From Gluconacetobacter azotocaptans (GTDB lineage Bacteria; Pseudomonadota; Alphaproteobacteria; Acetobacterales; Acetobacteraceae): a DNA stretch of 64,000 nt. The stretch's first letter is position 1. Each line of letters begins with the position of its first letter. The stretch is from NCBI RefSeq assembly GCF_014174355.1, contig NZ_JABEQF010000001.1:248001-312000 (forward strand), in the 5' to 3' direction. The notes under the pieces are model-generated. The model saw nothing but the letters and a program-made list of their open reading frames with translations. It was not told the DNA's origin and did no database searches. The translations under genes were made by a program, and so were the position numbers. Shown one piece after another: positions 42,144-51,476 of this stretch.

Positions 42144-45100
42144 ATGGACGACATCGCCCGTTCCGGCGGATTTCTCGCCATCGTCCGTCCCGCCCGCTCG
42201 CCGGGCGGCCTCGTGGCGCGGGCGGTGTCCATCGAGAGCCTGCCGGAGGAGATCTTCGTCGTCGTGCATGCGACGGGCGGCGTGACCGGCTATTGCGGGC
42301 ATGTTGACCTGGGCACCGGCATCCGCACCGCGCTGGCCCAGATCGTGTCCGAGGAACTCGACGTACCGTTCGGCGACGTCGCCATGGTGCTGGGCCATAC
42401 CGGCGAGACCCCCAACCAGGGGGCGACGATCGCCAGCGAAACCATCCAGGTGTCCGCCGTCCCCCTGCGCAAGGCCGCCGCCCATGCGCGCGCCGTGCTT
42501 CTGGACCTGGCCGCCGACCGGACCGGCCGCCCGGCGGCGGAGCTGGACCTGCGTGACGGGCTGGTCGTCAGCGATCTGCCGCTGCCCGACAACGCCGCCC
42601 TGACCTACGGCATGCTGCTGCACGGGCAGGCCCTGCGGGTGCAACTGGACGAGGACATCCCCGTCAAATCGCCCGACCGCTATCGGGTGGTGGGGCGGAC
42701 GGTGCCGCGCGTCGACATCCCCGACAAGGTGACGGGCCGGGCGGTCTATGTGCACGACGTGCGCGTCGCAGGCATGCTGCACGGGCGGGTGGTGCGCCCG
42801 CCCTATGGTGGGTTCGACCACGGGCCGTTCGTCGGACGCAGCCTGCGGCAGGTGCATCGCGCGTCGGTGGCGCATCTGCCGGGGCTGGTCGATGTGGTCG
42901 TCATCGGTGATTTCGTCGGCGTGGTGGCCGAGCGCGAGGAACAGGCCGCCGAGGCCGCGCGCCTGCTGCATGTCGTATGGGACGTGCCCGACCTGCCGGA
43001 CCTGTCGGACCTGGAAGGCGCGCTGCTGGCCAATCCGGCGACTCCGCGCCGCCTGCTGGACCGGGGCGATGTCGATGCGGCGCTGGACGGCCCGGGGGCC
43101 CGGATGGACCGGACCTACCTGTGGCCGTACCAGATGCATGGCTCGATCGGCCCGTCCTGCGCGGTGGCCGACTGGCGGGCCGATGGGCTGACCCTCTGGT
43201 CCGGCACGCAGAATCCGCACATGCTGCGCGCGGATATCGCCCTGCTGGCCGATCTGCCCGAGGAGCGGATTTCCATCATCCGGCACGAGGCCGCCGGATG
43301 CTACGGCCGCAACTGCGCCGACGATGTCTGCGGCGATGCCATGCTGCTGTCGCGTGCGGTCGGCCGGCCGGTGCGGGTGCAACTGACCCGCGAACAGGAA
43401 CATGTGTGGGAACCCAAGGGCGCCGCGCAGTTGATGCAGGTGCGCGGCGGCATCACGCCCGACGGCGTGCCGGCGGCGTATGATTTTTCCACGCGCTATC
43501 CCTCGAACGTCTCGCCGTTGCTGGGGCTGGTGCTCACCGGCACCGTCCCGGCGGCCGTGCCGTCGGTGGTGCCGATGGGCGACCGCACCTGCATCCCGCC
43601 CTATGCCTACGACAATGCGCGGGTCACGGTGCATGACATGCCGCCCATCGCGCGGGCGTCGTGGTTTCGCGGCGTGTCGGCAATGCCCAACAGCTTCGCC
43701 CACGAATGCTATGTCGACGAACTGGCCGCCGCCGCCGGGGTCGATCCGGTGGAGTATCGCCTGCGCTACCTGAAGGATGCGCGTGCCGCCGAATTGCTGC
43801 GCGCCGTGGCCCGGCGGGCGGACTGGGCGGCGCGCACCGCACCTGTCCGGGTCGATCCGGCCGCGCGGGTGCTGCGCGGGCGCGGGGTGGCCTATGCCCA
43901 GTATGTCCACGGCACCTTCCCGGGGGTGCCGGCGGCCTGGGCCGCCTGGGTCACGGATGTCGCGGTCGATCGCCAGACCGGCCACGTCACGGTGACGCGC
44001 GTCGTCGTGGGGCAGGATTCCGGCATGATGGTCAACCCGGCCGGGGTGCGGCACCAGATCCACGGCAATGTCATCCAGTCTACCAGCCGCGCCCTGCGCG
44101 AGGAAGTGTCGTTCGATGACTCCGGCGTCGCCAGCCGGGAGTGGGGCGGCTATCCGCTGATCACATTCCCCGAGGTGCCGGACATCGACGTGCTGATGCT
44201 GGACCGGCCGGACCAGCCGCCGCTGGGCGTGGGGGAATCGGCGTCGGTTCCCGGCGCGGCCGCCATCGCCAACGCGCTGTATGACGCGACCGGGGTGCGG
44301 TTTCGCGAACTGCCCTTCACGCCCGACCGCATCCGGGCCGGGCTGGATGCGGCGCTGGGCCCGCTGCCCGCGCCGGAGCCGGAGCCTCTGCCGCAACCGA
44401 TGCCCGCGCGGCCTGCGCCGATGCCCGCATTGGCGCGCCCACGCCTGTGGACGGGGCTGGCGGCACTGGGGACGCTCTGTTCGACCATCGGTGGGCTGGC
44501 GGTGACGGCTTCGCCATGGCGGCCGGAAATCGCGCCGATCGCCCGTCCGGACCCGCGCCTGTTTTCGGCCGAGACCATCGCGCGGGGCCGCGCGCTGGCG
44601 GCGGCCGGCGACTGCGCCGTGTGCCATACCGCGCCCGGCGGCGCGGCCAATGCCGGCGGGCTGGAACTGGACACGCCCTTCGGCATCATCCGCACGACCA
44701 ACATCACGCCCGACGAGGAAACCGGCATCGGCCGCTGGTCCTATCCCGCCTTTGCCCGCGCCATGCGCGAGGGAATCGGGCGCGACGGCCGGCATCTGTA
44801 TCCCGCCTTTCCTTACACCGCGTTTGCCAAAATTACCGAACCCGACATGGAAGCGCTGTACGCCTATCTGATGGCGCAGCAGCCGGTGCGGAATGTGGTA
44901 CCGGAAACGAAGCTGGCCTTCCCCTACAATATCCGGCCGATGATGGCGGGGTGGAACGTGTTGTATCACGACCCCCGGCCATTCGCGCCCGACCCCGCCC
45001 GCTCGGTGGAATGGAATCGCGGCGCCTATCTGGCCGAGGGGCTGGGCCATTGCGGCGCCTGCCACACCCCCCGCAACGCCCTGGGGGCCGAGCGGTGGAA

Positions 45101-45776
45101 GAGGGCCTATCTGGACGGCGGTGAGGCCGAGGGCTGGGATGCCCCGGCGCTGAGCGCGCTGTCGCGGTCGCCGCTGCCCTGGACGGCGGACGAATTGTTC
45201 ACCTATCTGCGCACCGGTTTTTCCGACCGGCACGGGCCGGCGGCGGGGCCGATGGCACCCGTCGTGGCCGAGATGGCCCGGATGCCCGAGGCGGATGTGC
45301 GGGCGATCGCGGCCTATGTTGCCTCGTTCGACACGCGCGAGACTACCGGGGATCTGCCCGCCGGGAATCTGGCCGAACGCATTGAGGACGCGGCCGCCGC
45401 GCGCCAGGCCGACGCGGCCTGGGCCGGACAGGGGGCGCGGGTCTATGGCGGCAGTTGCGCCGCCTGCCACGAGGGGCAGCAGGCGCATATGTTCGGCGCC
45501 CGCCCGTCGCTGGCGCTGAACACCAATGTCGCCGCCGACCGGCCGGACAATCTGGTCCGGGTGATCCTGGACGGGATCGCCCATCCCGCGACGCCGGGCG
45601 TGGGGGCGATGCCCGCCTTCCGCGACAGCCTGACCGACGGGCAGATCGTCGACCTGGTGCGCCATATCCGCGCGACCTTCGCACCGGGCCGCCCGGCATG
45701 GGACGGGGTCGCGGCGACGGTGGCCCGGCTGCGCGCCGCGCCGTCCCATGCGGCCCCTCATCCGGTGCTTCCATGA
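42144..45776 (+). CDS. nicB: Nicotinate dehydrogenase large subunit: molybdopterin domain fused to a three-haem cytochrome c
   Basis: A 1210-residue fusion. Residues 1-730 form a molybdopterin-cytosine-dinucleotide domain of the xanthine oxidase large-subunit type (GHVDLGTGIRTAL, RPPYGG, GVGESASVPG). A proline-rich linker and one hydrophobic segment (about 775-795) follow, then a cytochrome c region with three CxxCH sites at about residues 824, 970 and 1105 (CAVCH, CGACH, CAACH). This is the P. putida NicB plan, where electrons leave to the respiratory chain instead of NAD. The hydrophobic segment suggests a membrane anchor with haems outside the cytoplasm. It overlaps the following permease by four bases (ATGA). 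Confidence 0.92.
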   Translation: MDDIARSGGFLAIVRPARSPGGLVARAVSIESLPEEIFVVVHATGGVTGYCGHVDLGTGIRTALAQIVSEELDVPFGDVAMVLGHTGETPNQGATIASETIQVSAVPLRKAAAHARAVLLDLAADRTGRPAAELDLRDGLVVSDLPLPDNAALTYGMLLHGQALRVQLDEDIPVKSPDRYRVVGRTVPRVDIPDKVTGRAVYVHDVRVAGMLHGRVVRPPYGGFDHGPFVGRSLRQVHRASVAHLPGLVDVVVIGDFVGVVAEREEQAAEAARLLHVVWDVPDLPDLSDLEGALLANPATPRRLLDRGDVDAALDGPGARMDRTYLWPYQMHGSIGPSCAVADWRADGLTLWSGTQNPHMLRADIALLADLPEERISIIRHEAAGCYGRNCADDVCGDAMLLSRAVGRPVRVQLTREQEHVWEPKGAAQLMQVRGGITPDGVPAAYDFSTRYPSNVSPLLGLVLTGTVPAAVPSVVPMGDRTCIPPYAYDNARVTVHDMPPIARASWFRGVSAMPNSFAHECYVDELAAAAGVDPVEYRLRYLKDARAAELLRAVARRADWAARTAPVRVDPAARVLRGRGVAYAQYVHGTFPGVPAAWAAWVTDVAVDRQTGHVTVTRVVVGQDSGMMVNPAGVRHQIHGNVIQSTSRALREEVSFDDSGVASREWGGYPLITFPEVPDIDVLMLDRPDQPPLGVGESASVPGAAAIANALYDATGVRFRELPFTPDRIRAGLDAALGPLPAPEPEPLPQPMPARPAPMPALARPRLWTGLAALGTLCSTIGGLAVTASPWRPEIAPIARPDPRLFSAETIARGRALAAAGDCAVCHTAPGGAANAGGLELDTPFGIIRTTNITPDEETGIGRWSYPAFARAMREGIGRDGRHLYPAFPYTAFAKITEPDMEALYAYLMAQQPVRNVVPETKLAFPYNIRPMMAGWNVLYHDPRPFAPDPARSVEWNRGAYLAEGLGHCGACHTPRNALGAERWKRAYLDGGEAEGWDAPALSALSRSPLPWTADELFTYLRTGFSDRHGPAAGPMAPVVAEMARMPEADVRAIAAYVASFDTRETTGDLPAGNLAERIEDAAAARQADAAWAGQGARVYGGSCAACHEGQQAHMFGARPSLALNTNVAADRPDNLVRVILDGIAHPATPGVGAMPAFRDSLTDGQIVDLVRHIRATFAPGRPAWDGVAATVARLRAAPSHAAPHPVLP

Positions 45777-47086
45777 ACAGCGCATGGCCGACATGGCGCC
45801 GGGTGGACGGGCAGGGCGTCGTCGCGCCCGACGAGCGCCTGGCGTGGGGCCAGACCGTGATGATGGGCCTGCAGCATGTGCTGGCGATGGCGGGCTCGAC
45901 CATTCTCGGCCCGCTGCTGATGGGCTTCGACCCGAACGTGGCGATCCTGTTTTCGGGGCTGGGGACCCTGCTGTTCTTCGTGGTGACGGGCGGGCGGGTG
46001 CCCAGCTATCTGGGGTCCAGCTTTTCCTTCATCGCTCTGGTGGCGTCGGTGACGGGCTATGCGGGGCATGGTCCCAACCCGGACGTGCCCCTGGCGGCCG
46101 GCGGCATCGTCACGGCGGGGGCGGTCTATGCGTTGCTGGGGCTGCTGGTGTGTGCGACCGGCACCGGCTGGATCGAACGGCTGATGCCGCCGGTGGTGAC
46201 GGGGGCGGTGGGGGCGGCGATCGGCCTCAACCTGGCGCCCATGGCTGCCCATGGGGTCAGCGGATCGCCGGCCGCGACGCTGACGGGCCTGTTCACTCTG
46301 CTGGCCGTCGCAGCGTTCGCCGTCTATGCGCCGCCCCTGCTGCGCCGGTTGTCGATCCTGTGCGCCATGGCGTTGTCCTGCGTGGTCTATGTGCTGGCGG
46401 CCAATGGGCTGGGCCTGGCGCCGCCGGTCGATTTCGCGCCGGTGCGCGCCGCCGCCTGGTTCGGCCTGCCGCCCCTGCGGGCGCCGCGTTTCCAGCCCCA
46501 CGCCATGCTGGCCATCGCCCCGGTCGCGATCGTGCTGGTGGCGGAAAATCTGGGGCACCTGAAGGCATTGGGCGCGATCACCGGCCAGCCGTTCACGCGC
46601 ATGGCCGGGCGCACCTTCCTGGGCGACGGGCTGGCGACGATGCTGGCGGGCAGCGGCGGCGGCACGGGGGTGACGACCTATGTCGAGAATATCGGCGTCA
46701 TGGCGATCTCGCGCGTCTATTCCACGCTGATCTTCATCGTCGCGGCGCTGTTCGCCATCCTGCTGGGGTTTTCGCCGGGCTTCGGGGCGATGCTGCGGGC
46801 GATCCCCGACCCGGTGCTGGGCGGTCTGGCCATTGCCGTATTCGGGCTGATCGCCGCGACCATGGTCCGGATCTGGGTCGATCACGCCGTCGATTTCACC
46901 GACCCGCGCAATCTGTTCACCGTCGGCGTGGCCCTGGTGGCCGGGGCGGGAAATCTGACGGTGTCCGTGGGTGGCGTCACGCTGGGCGGCATTACCACGG
47001 CGACCGTGGCCGCGATCGGCCTGTACCAGTTTCTCGGGTGGGGCCGCGCGCGCAATGTCGTTGCCTTGTCTTCCGGCAGGGAGTAG
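45773..47086 (+). CDS. NCS2 (uracil/xanthine permease family) transporter inside the nic operon
   Basis: A 437-residue nucleobase:cation symporter-2 protein with about 13-14 helices. Signature segments are MGLQHVLAMAG near residue 31, SFSFIALV near 83, and VAENLGHLKALGAITG near 250, which carries the conserved glutamate of the substrate site. The stretch GGGTGVTTYVENIGVMAIS follows. The family imports uracil, xanthine or urate with protons. ATG 45773 overlaps the nicB stop, so it is certainly part of the nic operon. Uptake of nicotinate or a hydroxypyridine is the likely role. This is unlike the classical P. putida gene set and is inferred from context. Confidence 0.85.
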   Translation: MNSAWPTWRRVDGQGVVAPDERLAWGQTVMMGLQHVLAMAGSTILGPLLMGFDPNVAILFSGLGTLLFFVVTGGRVPSYLGSSFSFIALVASVTGYAGHGPNPDVPLAAGGIVTAGAVYALLGLLVCATGTGWIERLMPPVVTGAVGAAIGLNLAPMAAHGVSGSPAATLTGLFTLLAVAAFAVYAPPLLRRLSILCAMALSCVVYVLAANGLGLAPPVDFAPVRAAAWFGLPPLRAPRFQPHAMLAIAPVAIVLVAENLGHLKALGAITGQPFTRMAGRTFLGDGLATMLAGSGGGTGVTTYVENIGVMAISRVYSTLIFIVAALFAILLGFSPGFGAMLRAIPDPVLGGLAIAVFGLIAATMVRIWVDHAVDFTDPRNLFTVGVALVAGAGNLTVSVGGVTLGGITTATVAAIGLYQFLGWGRARNVVALSSGRE

Positions 47087-47090
47087 GAAA

Positions 47091-48140
47091 ATGCCTGTAA
47101 GCGACTTCGAACTTGTGGAGGCCTGGGGCCAGGTCCTGGCCCTGTCGGGGGTGCGGGCCGGGCAGACGGTGACGGTCCTGACGTCGAGCGACACGAATGC
47201 GCAGACGATGCGCACGGCGATCCTGGCCGCACAGGCCAGAGGGGCCATCGTCAATCGGCTGGACCTGCTGCCGGTCAACGGCGGCACGTCGCTGTCGCGC
47301 GACCCGCTGGCCTTCGTCGGCACGACGCCGCTGACCGGCAACCGCGCGGCGCTGGAACTGCTGAAGGCCAGCGACCTGGTGCTGGATTTGATGACCCTGC
47401 TGTTCTCGGCCGAGCAGCATGAAATCCTGGCGGCCGGCGGGCGCATCCTGCTGGCGGTCGAACCGCCCGAGATCCTGCTGCGCATGGTCCCCACCGAAGC
47501 GGACCGGCAGAAGGTCCTGGCAGCGTCGAAGGTGCTGCGCGCGGCGCGCGAGATGCATGTGACCTCGGCCGCCGGCACCGACGTCCGCTTCACCCTGGGC
47601 GATTATCCGATCCTGGAGGAGTACGGCTTCTGCGAGCGGCCCGGCCGGTGGGATCACTGGCCCAGCGGCTTCCTGGCCACCTGGTCGAACGAGGGCACGG
47701 CCCAGGGCCGGATCGTGCTGGATCGCGGGGACATCCTGCTGCCGCAGAAATCCTATGTGCGGGACCCGGTGACCTTCACGATCCGCGATGGCTACGTGAC
47801 CGAAATCGAGGGCGGGCTCGATGCCGATCTCCTGAAAGGCTACATGGAGTCCTTCAACGATCCGGAAGTCTACGCGATTTCCCATGTCGGCTGGGGGCTG
47901 CAGGACCGCGCGCATTGGTCGGTGTTGGGGCTGTACGACCGCGAGGCGACGATCGGCATGGATTCCCGAGCCTGCGCCGGCAATTTCCTGTGGTCGACCG
48001 GTCCGAACAACGAGGCCGGGGGCACGCGCGACACCGCCTGTCATATCGACATTCCCATGCGCAACTGCACCGTCATGCTGGACGGAAACGCGGTGGTGCG
48101 TGACGGCAAACTGGTGAACGCAACGGAGGGTGGACAGTGA
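47091..48140 (+). CDS. nicX: 2,5-dihydroxypyridine 5,6-dioxygenase
   Basis: A 349-residue extradiol-type Fe(II) dioxygenase of the NicX family (leucyl aminopeptidase-like fold). Glu177, His265 (ISHVGW), His318 and Asp320 (CHIDIP) fall at exactly the residue numbers I recall as the metal and active-site positions of P. putida NicX, and length is the same within one residue. It opens 2,5-dihydroxypyridine to N-formylmaleamate. The ATG at 47091 follows GGGAGTAGG. The end overlaps the nicF GTG start (GTGA). Assignment is strong. Confidence 0.95.
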   Translation: MPVSDFELVEAWGQVLALSGVRAGQTVTVLTSSDTNAQTMRTAILAAQARGAIVNRLDLLPVNGGTSLSRDPLAFVGTTPLTGNRAALELLKASDLVLDLMTLLFSAEQHEILAAGGRILLAVEPPEILLRMVPTEADRQKVLAASKVLRAAREMHVTSAAGTDVRFTLGDYPILEEYGFCERPGRWDHWPSGFLATWSNEGTAQGRIVLDRGDILLPQKSYVRDPVTFTIRDGYVTEIEGGLDADLLKGYMESFNDPEVYAISHVGWGLQDRAHWSVLGLYDREATIGMDSRACAGNFLWSTGPNNEAGGTRDTACHIDIPMRNCTVMLDGNAVVRDGKLVNATEGGQ

Positions 48141-48763
48141 CCGAGACGAATAACGCGCTGTATCAGCGCCAGGGCTTCGGCCGCCAACTGGGCATCGTGG
48201 GGCAGGTGGGCCTGCTGATCGTGGATTTCGTCAATGGCTTTGCCGATCCGGCGGCGTTCGGCGGCGGCAATATTCCGCAGGCCATTGCGCAGACGAAGCC
48301 GTTGCTGGCAACGGCCCGTCGCCTGGGCTGGCCGGTCGCGCATACGCGCATCGTCTTTGCCGATGACGGGTCGGACGCCAATGTCTTCTCGGCCAAGGTG
48401 CCCAGCATGCTGGGCCTGACCGAGACCAATCCCACCAGCGCCATCGTGCCCGAACTGGCCCCGCTGGCGGGCGAGTATGTCGTGCGCAAGACCGTGCCCT
48501 CGGCGTTTTCCGGCACGCCGCTGGCGTCGTGGTACGCGCATCGCGGCGTGCAGACGCTGGTGGTCGCGGGCTGCGTCACCAGCGGCTGCGTCCGCGCCAG
48601 CGTGATCGACGCCATGTCGCTGGGCTTCCGCCCGATCGTCGTCGCCGACTGCGTCGGCGACCGCGCGATCGGCCCGCACGAGGCGAACCTGTTCGACATG
48701 GCGCAGAAATGCGGCGACGTCATGCCGTACGAGACGCTGCTGTCGCGCCTGTCCAACCAGTGA
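48137..48763 (+). CDS. nicF: Maleamate amidohydrolase
   Basis: A 208-residue isochorismatase-family amidase. LIVDFVNGFADP supplies the catalytic Asp near residue 31, VRKTVPSAF the lysine near 119, and GCVTSGCVRASVIDA the nucleophilic cysteine at 151. This is the Asp-Lys-Cys arrangement of cysteine amidohydrolases. NicF hydrolyses maleamate to maleate and ammonia. The GTG start overlaps the nicX stop. The next pathway enzyme, maleate cis-trans isomerase (NicE), is not encoded in the window, so maleate must be processed by a gene elsewhere. Confidence 0.93.
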   Translation: MTETNNALYQRQGFGRQLGIVGQVGLLIVDFVNGFADPAAFGGGNIPQAIAQTKPLLATARRLGWPVAHTRIVFADDGSDANVFSAKVPSMLGLTETNPTSAIVPELAPLAGEYVVRKTVPSAFSGTPLASWYAHRGVQTLVVAGCVTSGCVRASVIDAMSLGFRPIVVADCVGDRAIGPHEANLFDMAQKCGDVMPYETLLSRLSNQ

Positions 48764-48801
48764 CTCCCAGTGCCGGCCGCCTATTGATGAAGGACGAGAT
48801 G

Positions 48802-49605
48802 ATGACCGAGAGCACCTTTCTGTACGGGGCGAACGTCCACGCCAATTCCATTCGCCAGCATTATCTGCGCTACGGCGGCAAGGGTATGCCGCTGGTGCTG
48901 GTTCCGGGCATCACCAGCCCGGCCATCACCTGGGGCTTCGTCGCCGAACGCCTGGCGGCGACGCACGATGTCTACGTCCTGGATGTGCGCGGGCGCGGCC
49001 TGTCCGAGGGCGGGCCGGACCTGGCCTACGACCTGGACGCCTATGCGGCCGACGTGCGGGGCTTCGTCACCGCCCTTGGGCTGAGCGAGTACGTGGTGCT
49101 GGGTCATTCGATGGGGGCGCGGATCGCCATTCGCATGGCGCGGCAGGACGCCACCGGCATCGCCGCGCTGGTCCTGGTCGACCCGCCGGTCAGCGGCCCG
49201 GGCCGCCGTGCCTATCCGGCGCGGATCGAATGGTATGTCGAGTCGATCCACGAGGCCCGGCGCGGCATGGATGCCGAGGCAATGCGCCGCTATTGCCCCA
49301 GTTGGACCGAGGAGCAGCGTCGCCTGCGCGCCGAATGGCTGCATACCTGCGACGAACTGGCGACCCGTATCACGTTCGAGAAATTCCATACCGAGGACGT
49401 GCATCAGGATATCCCTTACCTGACGCCCCCCACGCTGCTGATGAGCGCCGCCCGCGGCGATGTCATCCTGCCCGAGGAGGAGGCCGAGATCCGCATCCTG
49501 TTGCCCTCCGTCGCCACCACCCGCGTCCCCGACGCCGGCCACATGATCCCGTGGGACAATCTGGACGGCTTCTGCGACGCGGTCGCCGGCTTCCTGGCGG
49601 CCTGA
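48802..49605 (+). CDS. nicD: N-formylmaleamate deformylase
   Basis: A 267-residue alpha/beta hydrolase. The nucleophile elbow GHSMGA puts Ser at 103, and AGHMIPWD near the C-terminus carries the catalytic His. The N-terminal segment FLYGANVHANSIRQHYLRYG and VLDVRGRGLS are almost identical in style to P. putida NicD as I recall it. It removes the formyl group of N-formylmaleamate, giving maleamate and formate, ahead of NicF. I chose ATG 48802 because AAGGACG lies seven bases upstream and the protein then starts like NicD. Further ATGs at 48787 and 48799 are possible. It closes the nic operon. Confidence 0.93.
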   Translation: MTESTFLYGANVHANSIRQHYLRYGGKGMPLVLVPGITSPAITWGFVAERLAATHDVYVLDVRGRGLSEGGPDLAYDLDAYAADVRGFVTALGLSEYVVLGHSMGARIAIRMARQDATGIAALVLVDPPVSGPGRRAYPARIEWYVESIHEARRGMDAEAMRRYCPSWTEEQRRLRAEWLHTCDELATRITFEKFHTEDVHQDIPYLTPPTLLMSAARGDVILPEEEAEIRILLPSVATTRVPDAGHMIPWDNLDGFCDAVAGFLAA

Positions 49606-49626
49606 TCCGGGCGGAGTGGGCGGGAC

Positions 49627-50400
49627 TTATTTGGTGGTGTAGCCGCCGTTGACCAAAATGGTCTGGCCCGTCATCCACCAGCCGTCCGAAACCAGATGGC
49701 GGATGATCGGCACTATATCGGCGATGTCGGTCAGCCCGGTGGTGGAGAACGCGGAAAGAGCGGCGGCGGTCTTGTGGTAGGCTACGGCGTCGACGCCCTC
49801 GGCGGGGTAGAAGAACGGGGTATCCATCGGGCCGGGACCCACCGCGTTGACCGAGATGCCGCGTGATCCGAATTCCTTGGACGCGGCCCGGGTGAAATGT
49901 TCGACCGACGCCTTGGTGCCCGCATAGGTCGCATAGAATGGCGTGTACGCCCCCAGCAGCGAAGTCACCAGCGTCAGCACCTTGCCGCCGTCATTCACGT
50001 GGCGCCCGGCCTCGCGCAGGAAGAAGAAGGCGCTTTTGGCGTTGACGGCGGTCATGTCGTCATACTCGGCCTCGTCGGTCTCGATGATCGGCTTTTTCAG
50101 GACCTTGCCCACGGTGTTGATGGCGATGTCCGGCCGGCCGAAGGCCTGGATTGTGTCGGCGAACAGCGTCTCCATCGCCCCGGCGGTCGTCAGGTCGGCC
50201 TGGAAGGCGGCAGCCTCGGCACCGGCGGCCCGGATGGCCGCCACCGTCTCGTCCGCCGCGTCGCGGCTGGCGGTGCTGTTGTAATGGATGGCCACCGCCC
50301 GCGCGCCCCGCGCCGCCAGGTCGCGGGCCACCAGCCCGCCCAGATTCTTGGCGCCGCCCGCGATCAGGACGGTCTTGCCCTGGATGGTATGGCTGGTCAT
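49627..50400 (-). CDS. Short-chain dehydrogenase/reductase
   Basis: A 257-residue classical SDR. The cofactor motif GGAKNLGG is near residues 15-22, NTVGKV near 90, a Ser near 140 and the YATYAGTK motif near 157 give Tyr and Lys, and the C-terminus is GQTILVNGG. It is an NAD(P)-dependent oxidoreductase of unknown substrate. It converges on nicD, its stop lying 22 bases away, and diverges from a LysR gene, the usual sign that LysR regulates it. It probably has nothing to do with the nic operon. Confidence 0.85.
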   Translation of the reverse strand: MTSHTIQGKTVLIAGGAKNLGGLVARDLAARGARAVAIHYNSTASRDAADETVAAIRAAGAEAAAFQADLTTAGAMETLFADTIQAFGRPDIAINTVGKVLKKPIIETDEAEYDDMTAVNAKSAFFFLREAGRHVNDGGKVLTLVTSLLGAYTPFYATYAGTKASVEHFTRAASKEFGSRGISVNAVGPGPMDTPFFYPAEGVDAVAYHKTAAALSAFSTTGLTDIADIVPIIRHLVSDGWWMTGQTILVNGGYTTK

Positions 50401-50490
50401 GGTCCGCTTCCCTTCCCTGTGGCCTGTCGGGAACAGAATGGGTGGTCCGGATTTCAGGATAAAGATGCCTGTCTTGACATGATCCGTCGC

Positions 50491-50506
50491 CGATTGCGAA
50501 CAATCG
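50491..50506. promoter_or_regulatory. Palindrome CGATTG-CGAA-CAATCG upstream of the LysR gene
   Basis: Perfect 6-base arms separated by four bases, 15 bases before the LysR ATG within the divergent SDR-LysR promoter region. It contains the ATTG/CAAT dyad often seen in LysR operators, so it is a candidate autoregulatory site. Confidence 0.4.
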
Positions 50507-50521
50507 TGCGGAGGCGATGTG

Positions 50522-51469
50522 ATGGACCGGATCGACCTGTTCAGGATCTTCGCCCGCGTGGTCGCATGCGGGCATTTCACGCAGGCGGCACAGACCCTGC
50601 ATCTGCCGCGCTCGACGGTGTCCACCTCCATCCGGACGCTGGAGACGCTGCTGGGCACGCGCTTGATTCACCGCACGACGCGCCGCATGGCGCTGACCGA
50701 GGACGGGCGGATGTTCCATGACCGCTGCCTGAGGTTGTTGCAGGAGTATGACGAGGCCGAAACGCTGTTCCGCCGGGGCGCGGCGCCCCTGCATGGCCGG
50801 CTGCGGATCAACGTGCCGGCGCGGTTGGGACGGCTGGTGATCGCGCCGGCCCTGCCGGATTTCCTGGGCCGGTATCCGGGGATCGCACTGGACATGGGGT
50901 CCACCGATCGGGCGGTCGATCTGGTGTGGGAAGGGGTCGATTGTGCCGTCCGGGTCGGCGTGCTGGAGGACTCGGGTCTGATTGCCCGCCCGGTCGGACA
51001 ATTGACGTTGGTCAATTGCGCCAGCCCGGATTATCTGGCGCGGCACGGCATTCCGCGTGAGACCGCCGAGCTGGCCCGGCATGTCGCCGTCGGCTACACG
51101 GCCCCCGCGACGGGCCGGACCGAGGAATGGGAAGTCGCGGGCCGCGACGGCGTGCGGCTAATGGCCCTTCCCAGCCGGGTGACGGTCAATTGTGCCGAAT
51201 CCTATATCGCCTGCTGCCTGGCGGGGCTGGGGTTGATCCAGGTGCCGCTGTACGACGTGCGCGCCCATCTGGATACGGGCGCGCTGGTCGAGGTGCTGCC
51301 CGATGCGCGGGCGGCGCCGATGCCGGTCCATCTGGTCTTTCCGCATCGCGGTCCGCGCACGCGGCGGCTGGCGGTATTCGCCGACTGGCTGACCAGCTTG
51401 CTGGCGGCGCGCGTGATCGACGCGCCGGACAGCGGGCCAACCCGTCCGCCGGTCGCGGACGGGGGGTGA
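50522..51469 (+). CDS. LysR-family transcriptional regulator
   Basis: A 315-residue LysR protein. The N-terminal helix-turn-helix is at residues 4-63 (FTQAAQTLHLPRSTVSTSI), then a linker helix and a periplasmic-binding-like effector domain. It resembles the CrgA/AaeR-type group that often regulates a divergent SDR or quinone-reducing enzyme. GGAGG lies before ATG 50522, and a GTG one codon earlier is possible. The divergent SDR gene is the likely target. Effector unknown. Confidence 0.88.
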   Translation: MDRIDLFRIFARVVACGHFTQAAQTLHLPRSTVSTSIRTLETLLGTRLIHRTTRRMALTEDGRMFHDRCLRLLQEYDEAETLFRRGAAPLHGRLRINVPARLGRLVIAPALPDFLGRYPGIALDMGSTDRAVDLVWEGVDCAVRVGVLEDSGLIARPVGQLTLVNCASPDYLARHGIPRETAELARHVAVGYTAPATGRTEEWEVAGRDGVRLMALPSRVTVNCAESYIACCLAGLGLIQVPLYDVRAHLDTGALVEVLPDARAAPMPVHLVFPHRGPRTRRLAVFADWLTSLLAARVIDAPDSGPTRPPVADGG

Positions 51470-51476
51470 TCGGCGA

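Noticed and set aside
41952-45794. 1280-codon antisense open frame across nicB
   Set aside because: Antisense shadow caused by high GC at third positions; nicB has intact Mo and haem motifs in the other strand.
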